Part shown: one piece after another, positions 29,619-40,305 of the stretch
Layout: every line of letters begins with the position of its first letter
Numbering within the stretch: position 1 is the first letter of the stretch
Assembly: GCF_009646095.1 (NCBI RefSeq)
Contig: NZ_CP045725.1
Span: 372,001 to 436,000, forward strand
DNA from: Raineyella fluvialis
GTDB lineage: Bacteria; Actinomycetota; Actinomycetes; Propionibacteriales; Propionibacteriaceae
Direction of reading: 5' to 3'
DNA length: 64,000 bases
Program-made: the position numbers and the translations under genes
The notes under the pieces: model-generated
Database searches by the model: none
Seen by the model: the letters and a program-made list of their open reading frames with translations, nothing else
Told to the model about the DNA's origin: nothing

Positions 29619-31065
29619 GGCTCTTCACAAAAGAGAGTGGAGTCGGGGTCTGAAGCCCCCGGTGTCGAGCAGTGCTCGTAGCCGGTAGTGGACAAGGTTC
29701 CGGAAGCCGAGGGCGGTGCCGCGTAGGTGTTCCAGTCGGCCGTTGATCGCCTCCGTCGGCCCGTTCGAGGTGCCGGGATGGTCGAAGTAGGCCAAGATGT
29801 CGGTGCGGCGGCGTTTCAGTGTCCGTCCCAGCGTGATCACCTCACCCAACGCCTTCGGGACCCCGTGGGAGATCGAGGCGATCAGCGCTGTCATCATCTG
29901 CTTGCCGTCGGCCCGTGACGGCTGTCGGTAGGCCTCGATCACCCGCTGGTAGACGCCCCAGGTGGCCTCGACGGCGACGTGGGCGTCGTCGGCGAACACC
30001 GCTCCGATCCGGGCAATCTGCCTGTCGGTGAGCAGGCCGGCGCTGGTCCGCAACGCCCGGCGGATGCCGTAGAGCGGGTCACCCGACCGGCCCCGATGCC
30101 CGCGGGTGGCCTGCTGGATCCGCTGTCTGGTCTGGTCGAGCTTGTCTCCGGCGAGGGCGACGACGTGGAAGGGGTCCATCACCTCCGCCGCGTCGGGCAG
30201 TTCCTCGACAGCGGCGGTCTTGAAGCCAGTGAACCCGTCCATCGCGACGACCTCCACCCGGGCGCGGAACGCTGCGGTCTGGTCGGCGAGCCAGGCCTTG
30301 AACACCTTCTTCGAACGTCCCTCGACCATGTCGAGGAGGCGCGCCGGGCCCGTGTGGTCACGGATCGGGGTCAGGTCGATGATCACCGTGACGTAGCGCT
30401 CGCCGTGGCGGGTGTGGCGCCACACGTGCTCATCGACCCCGATCACCTCCACCCCGCCCAGACGGGCAGGGTCGGCGATCAACAGCTGGCGGCCTGCGGC
30501 GAGGACGGCCTTGTTCGCGGTGTTCCACGCCACGCCCAGCGCCTGGGCGATCCGGGCGACCGACATCCGATCGATCACCAACGCGCGCAAGGCCCACGTC
30601 ACCGCGTCACGCGACAGCTTCGCCCGCGCCGAGGCGGCCGGCCGCAGGTCCTGGCGCCACACCTTGCGGCACTGCGAGCACCGGTAGCGGCGCACCCGCA
30701 CGTGCAGGATCGTCGGCCACCAGCCGAACGGGACATGCGCCAGTCGGCGGGTCACCATGTCGCGGGCAGTCCCGCGTTGCCCGCACGCGGGACACACGTC
30801 ACCGGGCGCGACGACGTGGCAGACCAGAACGGTGTGGTCGGGAGCGACCTGCTGGCCGACCACCGTCGGCCGAGACGATCGAGGCGGCAGAACTCGTCCA
30901 GGCAAGGAGTGGACAGGGGTGACGTAGGCTGGGACATACGGGCCTTGGGCTTGGCGATGACGGCGTAGAGAACCTCCATCTTCCAACCCAGGGCCCTTCT
31001 TCACGCCCATGTCCCAGAGTCGGCCCCAGTTCAGTGCGCACCTACACCCTCAACTGCGAAGAGCC
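29619..31065 (-). mobile_element. ISL3-family insertion sequence, copy 1 (1447 bp)
   Basis: The element begins with GGCTCTTCAC and ends with GCGAAGAGCC, so the termini are imperfect inverted repeats sharing GGCTCTTC, the usual ISL3-family end. It is flanked by a perfect 8-bp duplication CCAAAGCT (29611-29618 and 31066-31073), also typical of ISL3. It encodes one transposase on the minus strand. As far as can be seen it differs from copy 2 by one missing A (between 30867 and 30868), which fits its 1447-bp length against 1448 bp for copy 2. Confidence 0.95.
29625..30979 (-). CDS. ISL3-family transposase, frameshifted near its N terminus
   Basis: The protein matches the transposase of copy 2 except that one base is missing around 30867-30868. 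The first 37 or so residues (MEVLYAVIAKPKARM...) are therefore out of frame with the rest, and from a different start at 31010 the frame would encode an unrelated N-terminal tail. The remaining part has a Cys4 zinc finger (CPACGQRG and CSQCRK), the DDE-type segments VIGVDEHVWRH and VVAMDGFTGF, and the C-terminal GPTEAINGRLEHLRG with the catalytic Glu. If the deletion is real this copy is probably immobile unless copy 2 acts in trans. Confidence 0.88.
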
Positions 31066-31753
31066 CCAAAGCTCCTTACATACATTCTTCTCGTCTACCT
31101 CAATCCAAACGAGGACGAGGCCTTGGCAGTCCGGACGAGCTTCTGCTGTGGGCCTCTTTGCGGGAGAAGGGCCGCCAACCCTGAAGGGGAGCAGCAAGCA
31201 AACGGGCCCATGCACGACCGAGGCGGCCCGTCTCCACGCGAAATACCCCAGGCTCGGTTCGAGCTACTCGGCAGTCACTTCCAATCGGCATGGTCCTGGA
31301 CACGCCGGAGAGCACTGTAGAGCTGCACCTATCCTGTCACGGCGAAGGGAGGAGGATAGCTAGGCCTGCAAGAACGAACGACGAAGTACAGAACTCGTTG
31401 AAGCAGCAACGGGCGGAATGCTTTCAGATCCCCGACCTATCGATCCGTGACCTCGTAGGCCGAGCCTCAAGGAGCGGCGCAGACTCTTTCGACTCGGCAA
31501 GCGAATTTTCGAGACATGTCAGAGGCGTGGCGTTAAGATGATCGGTGGCCACGAAGACGAAGTCCCAGCCGACAGCGGATCGGGGAAGAGGTAGCTGTTG
31601 GTGCCCATTAGGTCTGCATCGAGGCACGTCAGCACGGATGCATCAGACTTGCCGAAACTCAGTGCCAGCACCTTACGTCTTCCCGTGTCCGAAGAAAGAG
31701 GCCGGACCGCTTCTTGTGGAACTTCAAACGTCACACTGCCACGGTGGTTGAAA
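31066..31753. other. Intergenic region after IS copy 1
   Basis: These 688 bp begin with the right target duplication (31066-31073). I see no coding sequence with a plausible family or ribosome site, and no RNA gene. It presumably contains the promoter of the broken nuclease-like gene that starts at 31754. The composition is clearly less GC-rich than the metabolic regions, consistent with acquired DNA. Confidence 0.5.
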
Positions 31754-33850
31754 ATGAGTCTTGAACCTATCCATCCAGACCTGCTAAAGGTCGCCCTTGA
31801 TCGCGCTGACGGTAACTCGTTCGAGTTATTTGTCAATCAGCTCTACCCCGCCATTGCGGGCAGCACATTTGCCCCCCTCGGTGGCATGAAAGACGGAGGG
31901 GCTGATGCATATGAGACCCCAGTTTACGAGGACGCCACGCGCCCCAATAGATTCTATCAAGCCAGCATTGAGTCGGAGATCGAAAAGAAAGTTCGTCGAA
32001 CGATCAAACGACTTCGCGAATTCGGCCGCGAGCCACGAAGCCTTGTCTATGTAACCCCCACGTCGTTCGATACACGGATCAACTAGAGTCAGCCCTTGCG
32101 GACGAACTAGATGTAACGGTCACTATCCGTGATCGAAATTACATTCAGAGCCACATCAATGACGGACCTCAAACGATGGCGGCGTTCGACTACCACCTGC
32201 GCTCACATACAGACTTCCTCAAAGGGGTCGGCAGGTCGACCATTATGCCGGTTTCACAGCATGTTAAATCTCCAGCCGTCTTCGTCTTCTTGGCGCAAGA
32301 GTTCTCTCGCCACGACGGCAACCAACACCTGGTAAATTCTATGACAGATGCGCTAATTCTATGGGCTCTTGAAGGGACTGACCCTGATGAAGGGGTTTTG
32401 CGATCCCAAGAAGAGATTCTGCAGCGGATTGCCGGCGAACTCCCCGGCGTGAAGGCGATGGTTGATCGACGATTGAAGAAACGTTTAGCGGCAATGTCCG
32501 CCAAGAGTTATCCCGGAGGGCGGGCCATCCAGGCTCACCAGAAGAAGGACGCCTACTGCCTGCCATACCAGACTCGGAGTCGAATCGAATCTGAGAGTGC
32601 AGCGGATGAGGCATTGCAAGTAGGATTTCGCGAACGCATGGAGATTCGCATCACATCTGAGAGGCGCCCCGGTTTGGGCGATACTGGTTTACGCGCTGCT
32701 GTCGACGTGGCTCAACGTGCTATCCAAGTCACATTTGAGACGCAAGGACTAGAATTTGCAAGTTTCCTCGAAAAGAGAGACAACGAAATTCGCCCCTTCC
32801 CGACCATTACGGAGGCCATCAAGAAAGCTCTCACAGAACGGGGCCAAACAGGTAGCCACGCTGGTCTCGTCGGCGAGGCAGCGCTGGGAGCACTGCGGGG
32901 CGTCCTCTATGAGTCAGACCCCGTCGAGCGGGAATACTTGCACAAGCTTTCTTTGACTTACTCACTCCTCTTCACCCTGAACACAGAACCCCGCCTGATT
33001 GAATATTTCCAGAACTTGGCCGGCGACTTCTATCTTTACGTGGGAACTGATGTTCTCTTACGCGCCCTTAGTGAACACTTCCTTCCCCCAGCCGACCAAG
33101 TAACGCGAAACACGCTCGCCATTGCAGCCCAACAAGGCGCCAAGCTTATATTGACAGCACCAGTCCTTAATGAGGTGTGTAGCCATCTTCGGGTCTGCGA
33201 TCACGAATACAGGAACCACATTGCAGGCAGTGAAGATCATCTACCATATGAAATTATTCGAAACGTCCCTCACATCATGTTGCGAGCATTCCTTTATGCG
33301 CACATAAACACAGACCTCGGCTCTTCCCGGCCTTCAAACTGGCAGGGGTTTGTAAACATGTTTTGCGACTACCCCGACCTGCACCACGACTCGACCCTGA
33401 AAGATGTTCGCCTTTACCTGTGTCTCGCATTCAACATGCAGTATCGCTCGGAAGATGAACTTGCCCACTACTATGACGCCAAAGAGGTTGATCGCCTTGG
33501 TGCCGCTCTTGCCCAATCCAAGAAGAACGACGTGCTGGCCCGCAATGATGCCCTACTCGCCTCAGCCGTCTATGGCCGTCGCGTGAAGCGTCGCGAGGAC
33601 GCTAGCGCCACAGAATTTGGGCTTAGCACTTGGTGGCTTACGGGTGAGACGTCTATTCTGCGTCACACCAGGGACCTGGTGCGGAAGCATAACGCCCAAT
33701 ACATGATGCGCCCCGATTTTCTGTTGAATTTTCTCACCTTGGCACCAAAGGCGGCTGACGTGCGCACCACATTCAAGAACGTCTTTCCAGGACTGCTGGG
33801 CGTCTCCCTGGGGCGGAGAATGGACGTTGACGCATTCCATGAAGTAATGA

Positions 33851-35298
33851 GGCTCTTCACAAAAGAGAGTGGAGTCGGGGTCTGAAGCCCCCGGTGTCGA
33901 GCAGTGCTCGTAGCCGGTAGTGGACAAGGTTCCGGAAGCCGAGGGCGGTGCCGCGTAGGTGTTCCAGTCGGCCGTTGATCGCCTCCGTCGGCCCGTTCGA
34001 GGTGCCGGGATGGTCGAAGTAGGCCAAGATGTCGGTGCGGCGGCGTTTCAGTGTCCGTCCCAGCGTGATCACCTCACCCAACGCCTTCGGGACCCCGTGG
34101 GAGATCGAGGCGATCAGCGCTGTCATCATCTGCTTGCCGTCGGCCCGTGACGGCTGTCGGTAGGCCTCGATCACCCGCTGGTAGACGCCCCAGGTGGCCT
34201 CGACGGCGACGTGGGCGTCGTCGGCGAACACCGCTCCGATCCGGGCAATCTGCCTGTCGGTGAGCAGGCCGGCGCTGGTCCGCAACGCCCGGCGGATGCC
34301 GTAGAGCGGGTCACCCGACCGGCCCCGATGCCCGCGGGTGGCCTGCTGGATCCGCTGTCTGGTCTGGTCGAGCTTGTCTCCGGCGAGGGCGACGACGTGG
34401 AAGGGGTCCATCACCTCCGCCGCGTCGGGCAGTTCCTCGACAGCGGCGGTCTTGAAGCCAGTGAACCCGTCCATCGCGACGACCTCCACCCGGGCGCGGA
34501 ACGCTGCGGTCTGGTCGGCGAGCCAGGCCTTGAACACCTTCTTCGAACGTCCCTCGACCATGTCGAGGAGGCGCGCCGGGCCCGTGTGGTCACGGATCGG
34601 GGTCAGGTCGATGATCACCGTGACGTAGCGCTCGCCGTGGCGGGTGTGGCGCCACACGTGCTCATCGACCCCGATCACCTCCACCCCGCCCAGACGGGCA
34701 GGGTCGGCGATCAACAGCTGGCGGCCTGCGGCGAGGACGGCCTTGTTCGCGGTGTTCCACGCCACGCCCAGCGCCTGGGCGATCCGGGCGACCGACATCC
34801 GATCGATCACCAACGCGCGCAAGGCCCACGTCACCGCGTCACGCGACAGCTTCGCCCGCGCCGAGGCGGCCGGCCGCAGGTCCTGGCGCCACACCTTGCG
34901 GCACTGCGAGCACCGGTAGCGGCGCACCCGCACGTGCAGGATCGTCGGCCACCAGCCGAACGGGACATGCGCCAGTCGGCGGGTCACCATGTCGCGGGCA
35001 GTCCCGCGTTGCCCGCACGCGGGACACACGTCACCGGGCGCGACGACGTGGCAGACCAGAACGGTGTGGTCGGGAGCGACCTGCTGGCCGACCACCGTCA
35101 GGCCGAGACGATCGAGGCGGCAGAACTCGTCCAGGCAAGGAGTGGACAGGGGTGACGTAGGCTGGGACATACGGGCCTTGGGCTTGGCGATGACGGCGTA
35201 GAGAACCTCCATCTTCCAACCCAGGGCCCTTCTTCACGCCCATGTCCCAGAGTCGGCCCCAGTTCAGTGCGCACCTACACCCTCAACTGCGAAGAGCC
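33851..35298 (-). mobile_element. ISL3-family insertion sequence, copy 2 (1448 bp)
   Basis: The termini match copy 1 (GGCTCTTCAC and GCGAAGAGCC), with a perfect 8-bp target duplication AGTAATGA at 33843-33850 and 35299-35306. It inserted into the coding sequence of the nuclease-like gene. Because the duplication differs from that of copy 1, the two elements arrived in separate events and do not bound a composite transposon. Same orientation as copy 1. Confidence 0.95.
33857..35212 (-). CDS. ISL3-family transposase, intact
   Basis: This 451-residue DDE transposase fills the IS. An N-terminal Cys4 zinc finger (CPACGQRG and CSQCRKVW) and helix-turn-helix-like region (MSVARIAQALGVAWNTANKAV) bind the ends. 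The catalytic domain shows VIGVDEHVWRH, VVAMDGFTGF and GPTEAINGRLEHLRG, carrying the D, D and E residues. Compared with copy 1 the frame is complete from ATG 35212, so this is the copy likely to be active. The stop lies six bases inside the left terminal repeat. Confidence 0.95.
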   Translation of the reverse strand: MEVLYAVIAKPKARMSQPTSPLSTPCLDEFCRLDRLGLTVVGQQVAPDHTVLVCHVVAPGDVCPACGQRGTARDMVTRRLAHVPFGWWPTILHVRVRRYRCSQCRKVWRQDLRPAASARAKLSRDAVTWALRALVIDRMSVARIAQALGVAWNTANKAVLAAGRQLLIADPARLGGVEVIGVDEHVWRHTRHGERYVTVIIDLTPIRDHTGPARLLDMVEGRSKKVFKAWLADQTAAFRARVEVVAMDGFTGFKTAAVEELPDAAEVMDPFHVVALAGDKLDQTRQRIQQATRGHRGRSGDPLYGIRRALRTSAGLLTDRQIARIGAVFADDAHVAVEATWGVYQRVIEAYRQPSRADGKQMMTALIASISHGVPKALGEVITLGRTLKRRRTDILAYFDHPGTSNGPTEAINGRLEHLRGTALGFRNLVHYRLRALLDTGGFRPRLHSLL

Positions 35299-35514
35299 AG
35301 TAATGAATCAAGTTGCAGAGGCCGAGTCACTCGACGACTCCCGGCGCGCCGTCCGCATGGCCAAGATCGTGGACAAGCTCAAAGGAGATTCATCTAAGCG
35401 CTTCCTCGAACAAACGTCAGAAGATGCGATTGATATTGTGGCCGCGAGGCACTGGGAGGCCTGAGGTCACACGGTGCTGCCGATTCGCCTGCAGATGACT
35501 GCATCCACCGAATG

Positions 35515-35550
35515 AGTCCGTGCCGCCCGGCGCTGAGGGCGGCACGGACT
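35515..35550 (+). terminator. GC-rich hairpin terminator
   Basis: A perfect 14-bp stem (AGTCCGTGCCGCCC with its complement) encloses an 8-base loop and lies 50 bp after the stop of the interrupted nuclease-like gene. No long T-tract follows, as is common for actinobacterial terminators. Confidence 0.75.
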
Positions 35551-35789
35551 AGCCTCAATCTTCACCGTGCCGGGTCTGACACGAGTTGGTTCAGGTGGCC
35601 GGATTTCGGGACAGACATGGCTGTGGCGAGGCGTTTCCCTCTCCCGTACTGCTCGCTTATCCGGCCCCGCTGACCGCCAGCGCAGGGTGGGACCTACACT
35701 TCCAGCGAGGTCACCGACGGCAGGATGATCACATTGTCGTCGACAGTCCCGGCGACGGAGCGACGCTGAGCTACAGCCCCGACAGCAGG

Positions 35790-37060
35790 GTCGCCCTGCT
35801 GGAAGACGCCGTCGGCCCGTGCACGTACGCGTTCATGGACGTCGACGGCGCCTCGACGCGTGGGAGGAGTGGCGCAGGACGTACGAAGAGCGGGCGGAGG
35901 CCCTGGCCCAGGGGCTGGCGATCGAGCAGATCGCGGGCCTGATGCTGATCAGGAGCCACGAGCGCTTCCCCGAGGCCGGCCTCACCGATACCGAGCCGAC
36001 CTACTCTGCGAACGACCAGCTTCGCAACGTGCTGAACGCCGGTTCCAACAACGTGAACGCCAACGTCGCCTGGGAACAACCAGATGCAGGCGTGCGTGGA
36101 GTTCCGCGCCGACGAGGGCCGGTCGTACGTACCGGTGAACTTCAGCTCCGACCCGCGCGCGACCGCCGAGTCCGTCGTCACCTACAACCGTGCGGCGGGG
36201 TCGGCTCGGCGTAGGACCAGGCCAAGATCGACCTGCTGCGCCCGGACAACGGCTACGGGGGCGTCATCTGCACCGATTGGGGCGTCACCATGGCGACCAG
36301 CACCCGAACGTGCGGTTCGGCATGGCCTGGGGCATGGAGGACCTCACGGTCGCCGAACGCCTTGCGTGATCCTCGAGGCCGGCGTCGACCTGTTCGGCGG
36401 GAACACAACAAGGTGCCGGTGCTCGAGGCCTACGACATGTGGGCGGCCGAGCATGACAACGGCAGCGCGGACGCGCGCTTCCGGGCCTCGGCCGAGCGGA
36501 TCCTGAAGATGTTCTTCGCCCCCGGCCTGTACGAGAACCCGTACCTAGACCTGGGCGCCTCGCAGTCGATCGTCACCTCGGATGACAAGGTCACCGCCGG
36601 CTACCAGGCCCAGCTCGACTCAATCGTCATGCTGAAGAACGAGGACAGGACCATCAAGAAGCTGCCGCTGGCGGCGTGGAAGAACAAGACGGTCTACATC
36701 CCCTCCAGCAAGGCGACCAGCTTCGCCGGACCGTGGAGCGGCGCCGAGACCACCAGCGGCCCGACCCTGTCGGTCGAGGTGGCGAAGAAGTACTTCAAGG
36801 AGGTACGCACCGACACCGAGGTCAAGGACGCCGACGGCAACGTGGTCGGCTTCCAGGCGACCGACCTGAAGGGCGTCGACCTGGTGCTGGTCGGGATGCG
36901 CAGCCCCGACAACGGCACCAACTTCAGCAAGGCCGGCATGATCGAGAACGCCCCACGGCACCAAGACGTTCTACCCGCTGTCGCTGCAGTACCGGCCCTA
37001 CACCGCCGACGGCGACAACGTCCGCCAGACCTCCATCGCCGGTAACGACCTTCAGGCTGC
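35790..37060 (+). pseudogene. Glycoside hydrolase family 3 beta-glucosidase-type pseudogene
   Basis: Recognisable GH3 segments occur in changing frames: YAFMDVDG (35826), WEEWRRTYEERAEALAQG and IAGLML, then NNQMQACVEFRADEGRSYVP and NFSSDPRA, then GYGGVICTDWGV with the nucleophile Asp of GH3 enzymes, then ILEAGVDLFGG, FFAPGLYENPYLDL and IVMLKNEDRTIKKLP. At least five frame changes, an in-frame stop near 36215 and missing N- and C-terminal portions show a decayed gene. An intact relative would hydrolyse terminal beta-glucosyl residues. The disruptions are of mixed type (both apparent gains and losses), unlike the single missing bases in the defence genes, so this one is a true pseudogene. Confidence 0.85.
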
Positions 37061-37270
37061 TACCTCCGCGCCCTCAGCGCGTCGCCACTCGGGACGCCGC
37101 TCAGGTCAAAGTGAAGAGTCCTTCTCGAAGTGCTGAGCGGATGCTCGACATCTGACCAACAATCACCGGATCATGCAGCAGGCCCAGAGGCCCGAGCAGT
37201 TCGATTCGGTCAGTGCCCGAGGGGTCGCCTTCACCGGTGACGCCGATGCCCCGGCCGGTCCCGTCCTGGC

Positions 37271-38362
37271 TCAGGCCCGACGAAGGGCCGCGAAGGCGCC
37301 GAGCAGGTCCCGTGCGGTGCCGTCGACGTCGGTGAGCTTCGACAGCCCGAACAGGCCGATCCGGACGGCCCGATAGTCCGGCCGCTCGCCGAGCTGCAGG
37401 GGGACGCCGTTCGACACCCGGATGCCAGTACCGCCGGTGTCGCCCGTGGCCAAGGCGTCGTCGGCGTACACCACCACGACGCTCGGGCTCTCGAAGCCTG
37501 GGGCGGCGACCGACGGGTAGCCGAGGTCAGCAAGGCCGCCGCGCACCCGGGTGCCGAGCTCCCACTGGCGCGCCCGGGCGGTGTCGAAGCCGAGGTCGCG
37601 CACCGCCGCCATCATGCGGGAGTTGGCGATGATCGTGTCGGTCGGCAATGTCGCGTGGTAGGCGACCTTCATCGCGCGGCCGCTGTCGGCGACGCGGGTC
37701 CAGTAGGCCAGGTCGAGGGCGAACGAACTCGTCGGCGCCAGCCCGGCCTTCACTGCGTCCGTCATCATCACCATGGCCCCGCACGGCGTTCCGCTCCAGG
37801 TCTTCTGCGGGGCGGAGATGACGACGTCGGCCCCGACCGTGGGCATGTCGACGAACAGCGGGCCGGCGGCGATGGCGTCCACCACCAGGAGTCCGCCGAC
37901 CGCGTGCGTGGCCTCGGCGACGCGGGTGAGGTAGTCGTCGGGAAGCAGCATGCCTGCCGACGTCTCGACCTGGGGCACGAACACGACCTCGGAGCGCTGC
38001 TCGGTGATCGCGGCGACCACCTCGTCGACCGGCGGCGGAGCGAAGGGGGCGGTGGGAGCGTCCTCGACCTGGCGGGCCTTGAGGACACGCACCTCGCGGG
38101 CGATCTGCGCCGCGTCGAGGATCGCCGACCACCGGAACGAGAAGAGCCCGTTGCGTACGACCAGGCAGCGCTTACCAGGGGCGAGTTGGCGCGCCACTGA
38201 CTCCATGCCCCCGGTGCCCGTGCCCGGCACGAACGTCGCCGAGCCGGCCCGGTACGCCTCCTGGGCGATCTCGAGCGTCAGCTTGAATGCCTCCATGAAC
38301 TCTGGCGCCGCGTGGTGCGTGGCGTGCGCGGTGTAGACGACAGAGAACTCGGTGTGCGGCAT
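37271..38362 (-). CDS. Class V aminotransferase (alanine-glyoxylate/serine-pyruvate type)
   Basis: This 363-residue PLP enzyme starts at ATG 38362 behind GAAGGGA. Typical features are TFVPGTGTGGMESVARQL near the N terminus, VPQVETSAGM, LLVVDAIAAGPLFVD with the cofactor-binding Asp, and SAPQKTWSG containing the Schiff-base Lys (about residue 196). Class V enzymes of this type transfer the amino group of alanine or serine to glyoxylate or another 2-oxo acid; the substrate cannot be told from sequence. It is monocistronic by spacing and flanked by pseudogenes on both sides. Confidence 0.85.
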   Translation of the reverse strand: MPHTEFSVVYTAHATHHAAPEFMEAFKLTLEIAQEAYRAGSATFVPGTGTGGMESVARQLAPGKRCLVVRNGLFSFRWSAILDAAQIAREVRVLKARQVEDAPTAPFAPPPVDEVVAAITEQRSEVVFVPQVETSAGMLLPDDYLTRVAEATHAVGGLLVVDAIAAGPLFVDMPTVGADVVISAPQKTWSGTPCGAMVMMTDAVKAGLAPTSSFALDLAYWTRVADSGRAMKVAYHATLPTDTIIANSRMMAAVRDLGFDTARARQWELGTRVRGGLADLGYPSVAAPGFESPSVVVVYADDALATGDTGGTGIRVSNGVPLQLGERPDYRAVRIGLFGLSKLTDVDGTARDLLGAFAALRRA

Positions 38363-38847
38363 CGGTGGCGTCCCTTCGGTGGCGTACCCCCGAATCTAGG
38401 CGGCAAGGGCCCGGGGGGCCAGCGGCGCGCGGCGCGGACATGAATGGGTTCGGGGGCCGCGCAACCTCCAGCCGCCAAGGCCGTCGACGCGCTCAACAAC
38501 GCCGTGGCCCCACGCACCGAGGTGGCCGGCACGTCTACCGCCACAGGACGCGCAAGGAGCCGTTCCAGACCGTCTTCTGGACCGCCGTCGTCACCAACTG
38601 CGCGCTCCTGGCTGGATAGCCCTTGGCGCGCCCTCCAGCTCTGAGCACGGCCGGGGCACCGACGTCGCCGCTCAGGCAGCCGGGAAGGTCCGTACGAGCC
38701 GCCTGTGCAGGGCCGCGATCGCGGGCTCGTCCAACGGCCCCGAGGCGACGAACGTCTGGGCCATCTTCTTCGGCCACACCACGTCGCCACGGCCTGGAGT
38801 TGGACTGGAATCCCGACCGGCCACGTCCGGAGGCCGGAGCACGGCCG
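38363..38847. other. Non-coding gap between aminotransferase and helicase fragment
   Basis: These 485 bp contain several short open frames on both strands but none with a convincing start site or family. The frame leading into the helicase fragment is open from 38623, but its residues before 38848 are Arg/Pro/Ser-rich and look like read-through of non-coding DNA. The helicase N terminus was probably lost here by deletion. Confidence 0.5.
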
Positions 38848-40059
38848 ATGGAGCATGAACGTCTTGCACGGCTCATTCGCACCTTCATGTCCCATGTCAA
38901 GGCGAATTCGCTGAGCCGCGAGGCGCTCGCCGCGCGGCTCAGCGACAAGCCCAGTCCACGGACGCGGATGTTCCTCCAGCTCTACTGGCAGGTCCACGAC
39001 CGCTGGGAGCAGGACCTCCGGGCGGCCGACGCCATCGACTTCGACGACATGCTCCTCCAAGCGGCCGATCTGCTCGAGCGAGACCCGGGACTGAGCAGCC
39101 ATGGCCTGATCCTCGTCGACGAATTCCAGGACACCAGCCAGTCGCGGGGGCGACTCGTCCGAGCCCTGTGTCAGGGACCGGAGAAGTATCTCCTCGCTGT
39201 CGGGGACGATTGGCAGGCGATCAACCGCTTCGCCGGCGCTGACATCACCGCCATGACGCAGTTCGAGCAGATGTTCGGGCCCGCAGAAACCCTCTATCTG
39301 CCGACCACCTTCCGGAATCCGCAGACCATCGCGGACATTGCTGGCAGGTTCGTGAGCCGCAACCCGGCCCAGATCCCCAAGCACGTCGTCGCGCAGCGCC
39401 GGGAGGCCTCCTCGCAGCCCGACGACCTGCCGCCGGTCACTATCATCCGGGTCGATGCGCCCGAAGCACTGCGGCCAGCCATCGAGCGACATCTCACCTA
39501 CCTGGCGGAAAGAGCGCCTCGGAGCACCGTCGACGTCCTCGGCCGCTACAGGGGTGACAAGACGCTTCTCCCCAGCCGTCGCTTCAGCGGCCTGAATGTC
39601 ACCTTCCGGACCATCCATGCCGCGAAAGGGCTCGAGGCGGACTACGTCATCCTCCCGAACCTCACCACGGGAACCTACGGCTTCCCCAGCCAGATCCAGG
39701 ATGACCCCGTCCTCGAACTCGTCCTCGCCGGCGATGACGGCTTCCCCCATTCGGAAGAGCGACGCCTCTTCTACGTCGCCCTGACACGGGCTCGCCGCGC
39801 CGTCACGATCTTCACCGTCGCCGGTGCCGAGTCACCCTTCGTCGTCGAGCTCCTCGACGATCCCAACGTCGTTGTGCAGGACGGCGCTCGTACGCCCACG
39901 AGGGTCCGGACCTGTCCTGGATGCGGCCAGGGCACTCTCGTCCTCCGCACCGGCCCCTACGGTCAGTTCCTCGGCTGCAGCCGCTTCCCCGCCTGCGAGC
40001 ACAAAGTCAGACTCGAGAATGGGACGGCTACCAGAGGGGCGCCCGCACCCCGTTCGTGA
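38848..40059 (+). pseudogene. Helicase IV-like UvrD-family fragment lacking the ATP-binding N terminus
   Basis: The surviving part begins near ATG 38848 (MEHERLARLIRTFMSHVKAN). It carries helicase motif II LVDEFQDTSQ, motif III VGDDWQAINRF, LPTTFRNPQTI, motif V TIHAAKGLEADYVILP and motif VI RRLFYVALTRARR. It ends with a topoisomerase-type Cys4 zinc finger (CPGCG and CSRFPAC). Walker A (motif I) is absent, and about half the length expected of a HelD/UvrD-type protein is missing, so it cannot be a functional helicase. The frame itself is clean, which suggests a fairly recent 5' deletion. Confidence 0.8.
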
Positions 40060-40305
40060 TTGGTCCCCAACGCTGCCGTCCCCCTGAACCGGGGGCTGAC
40101 GTGGGCCGACAAGCCGGCAGCCAGACTTCAGTCGTGGCCTTGGCCTCTCTGGAGGTCTCAGGGTGCTCGCGAGGGAATTCGCCATCGGCAGCCACCCTTG
40201 GCTGCTCAAGCTGCACGGTGACGTTGCCCATCCGGCGACCATCGTCCTGACGACCGAGAAGTACGGGTGTCTGGAGAAACCCCGGGAGCGCAGGGTTCGG
40301 CGCGG

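Larger units (their letters stand above)
31754..35464 (+). pseudogene. Nuclease-like protein gene interrupted by IS copy 2 and a one-base frameshift
   Basis: The start is ATG 31754. Removing the IS (33851-35298) with one 8-bp duplication, and adding one base to the C-run at 32055-32059, restores a 751-residue frame ending at 35464; the tail reads ...HEVMNQVAEAESLDDS and ends ARHWEA. The N-terminal domain (FELFVNQLYP, GGMKDGGADAYE, RFYQASIE) resembles a PD-(D/E)xK nuclease with QAS in place of Q/E-x-K. The C-terminal half (LYVGTDVLLRALSEHFLP, then KLILTAPVLNEV) looks PIN-like. Both domain readings are pattern recognition only. GC content is clearly lower than in the surroundings, suggesting transfer. 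A strong terminator hairpin follows at 35515. Its position beside the defence operons suggests another defence gene, now inactive. Confidence 0.75.

Noticed and set aside
29619-35298. Composite transposon made of the two ISL3 copies
   Set aside because: Each IS has its own perfect 8-bp target duplication, so the copies inserted separately.
38672-38869. Small minus-strand frame ending in FVASGPLDEPAIAALHRRLV and FPAA
   Set aside because: The end looks protein-like, but I recognise no family, there is no credible start, and it lies in a deletion-prone gap; it may be a remnant of a lost gene.
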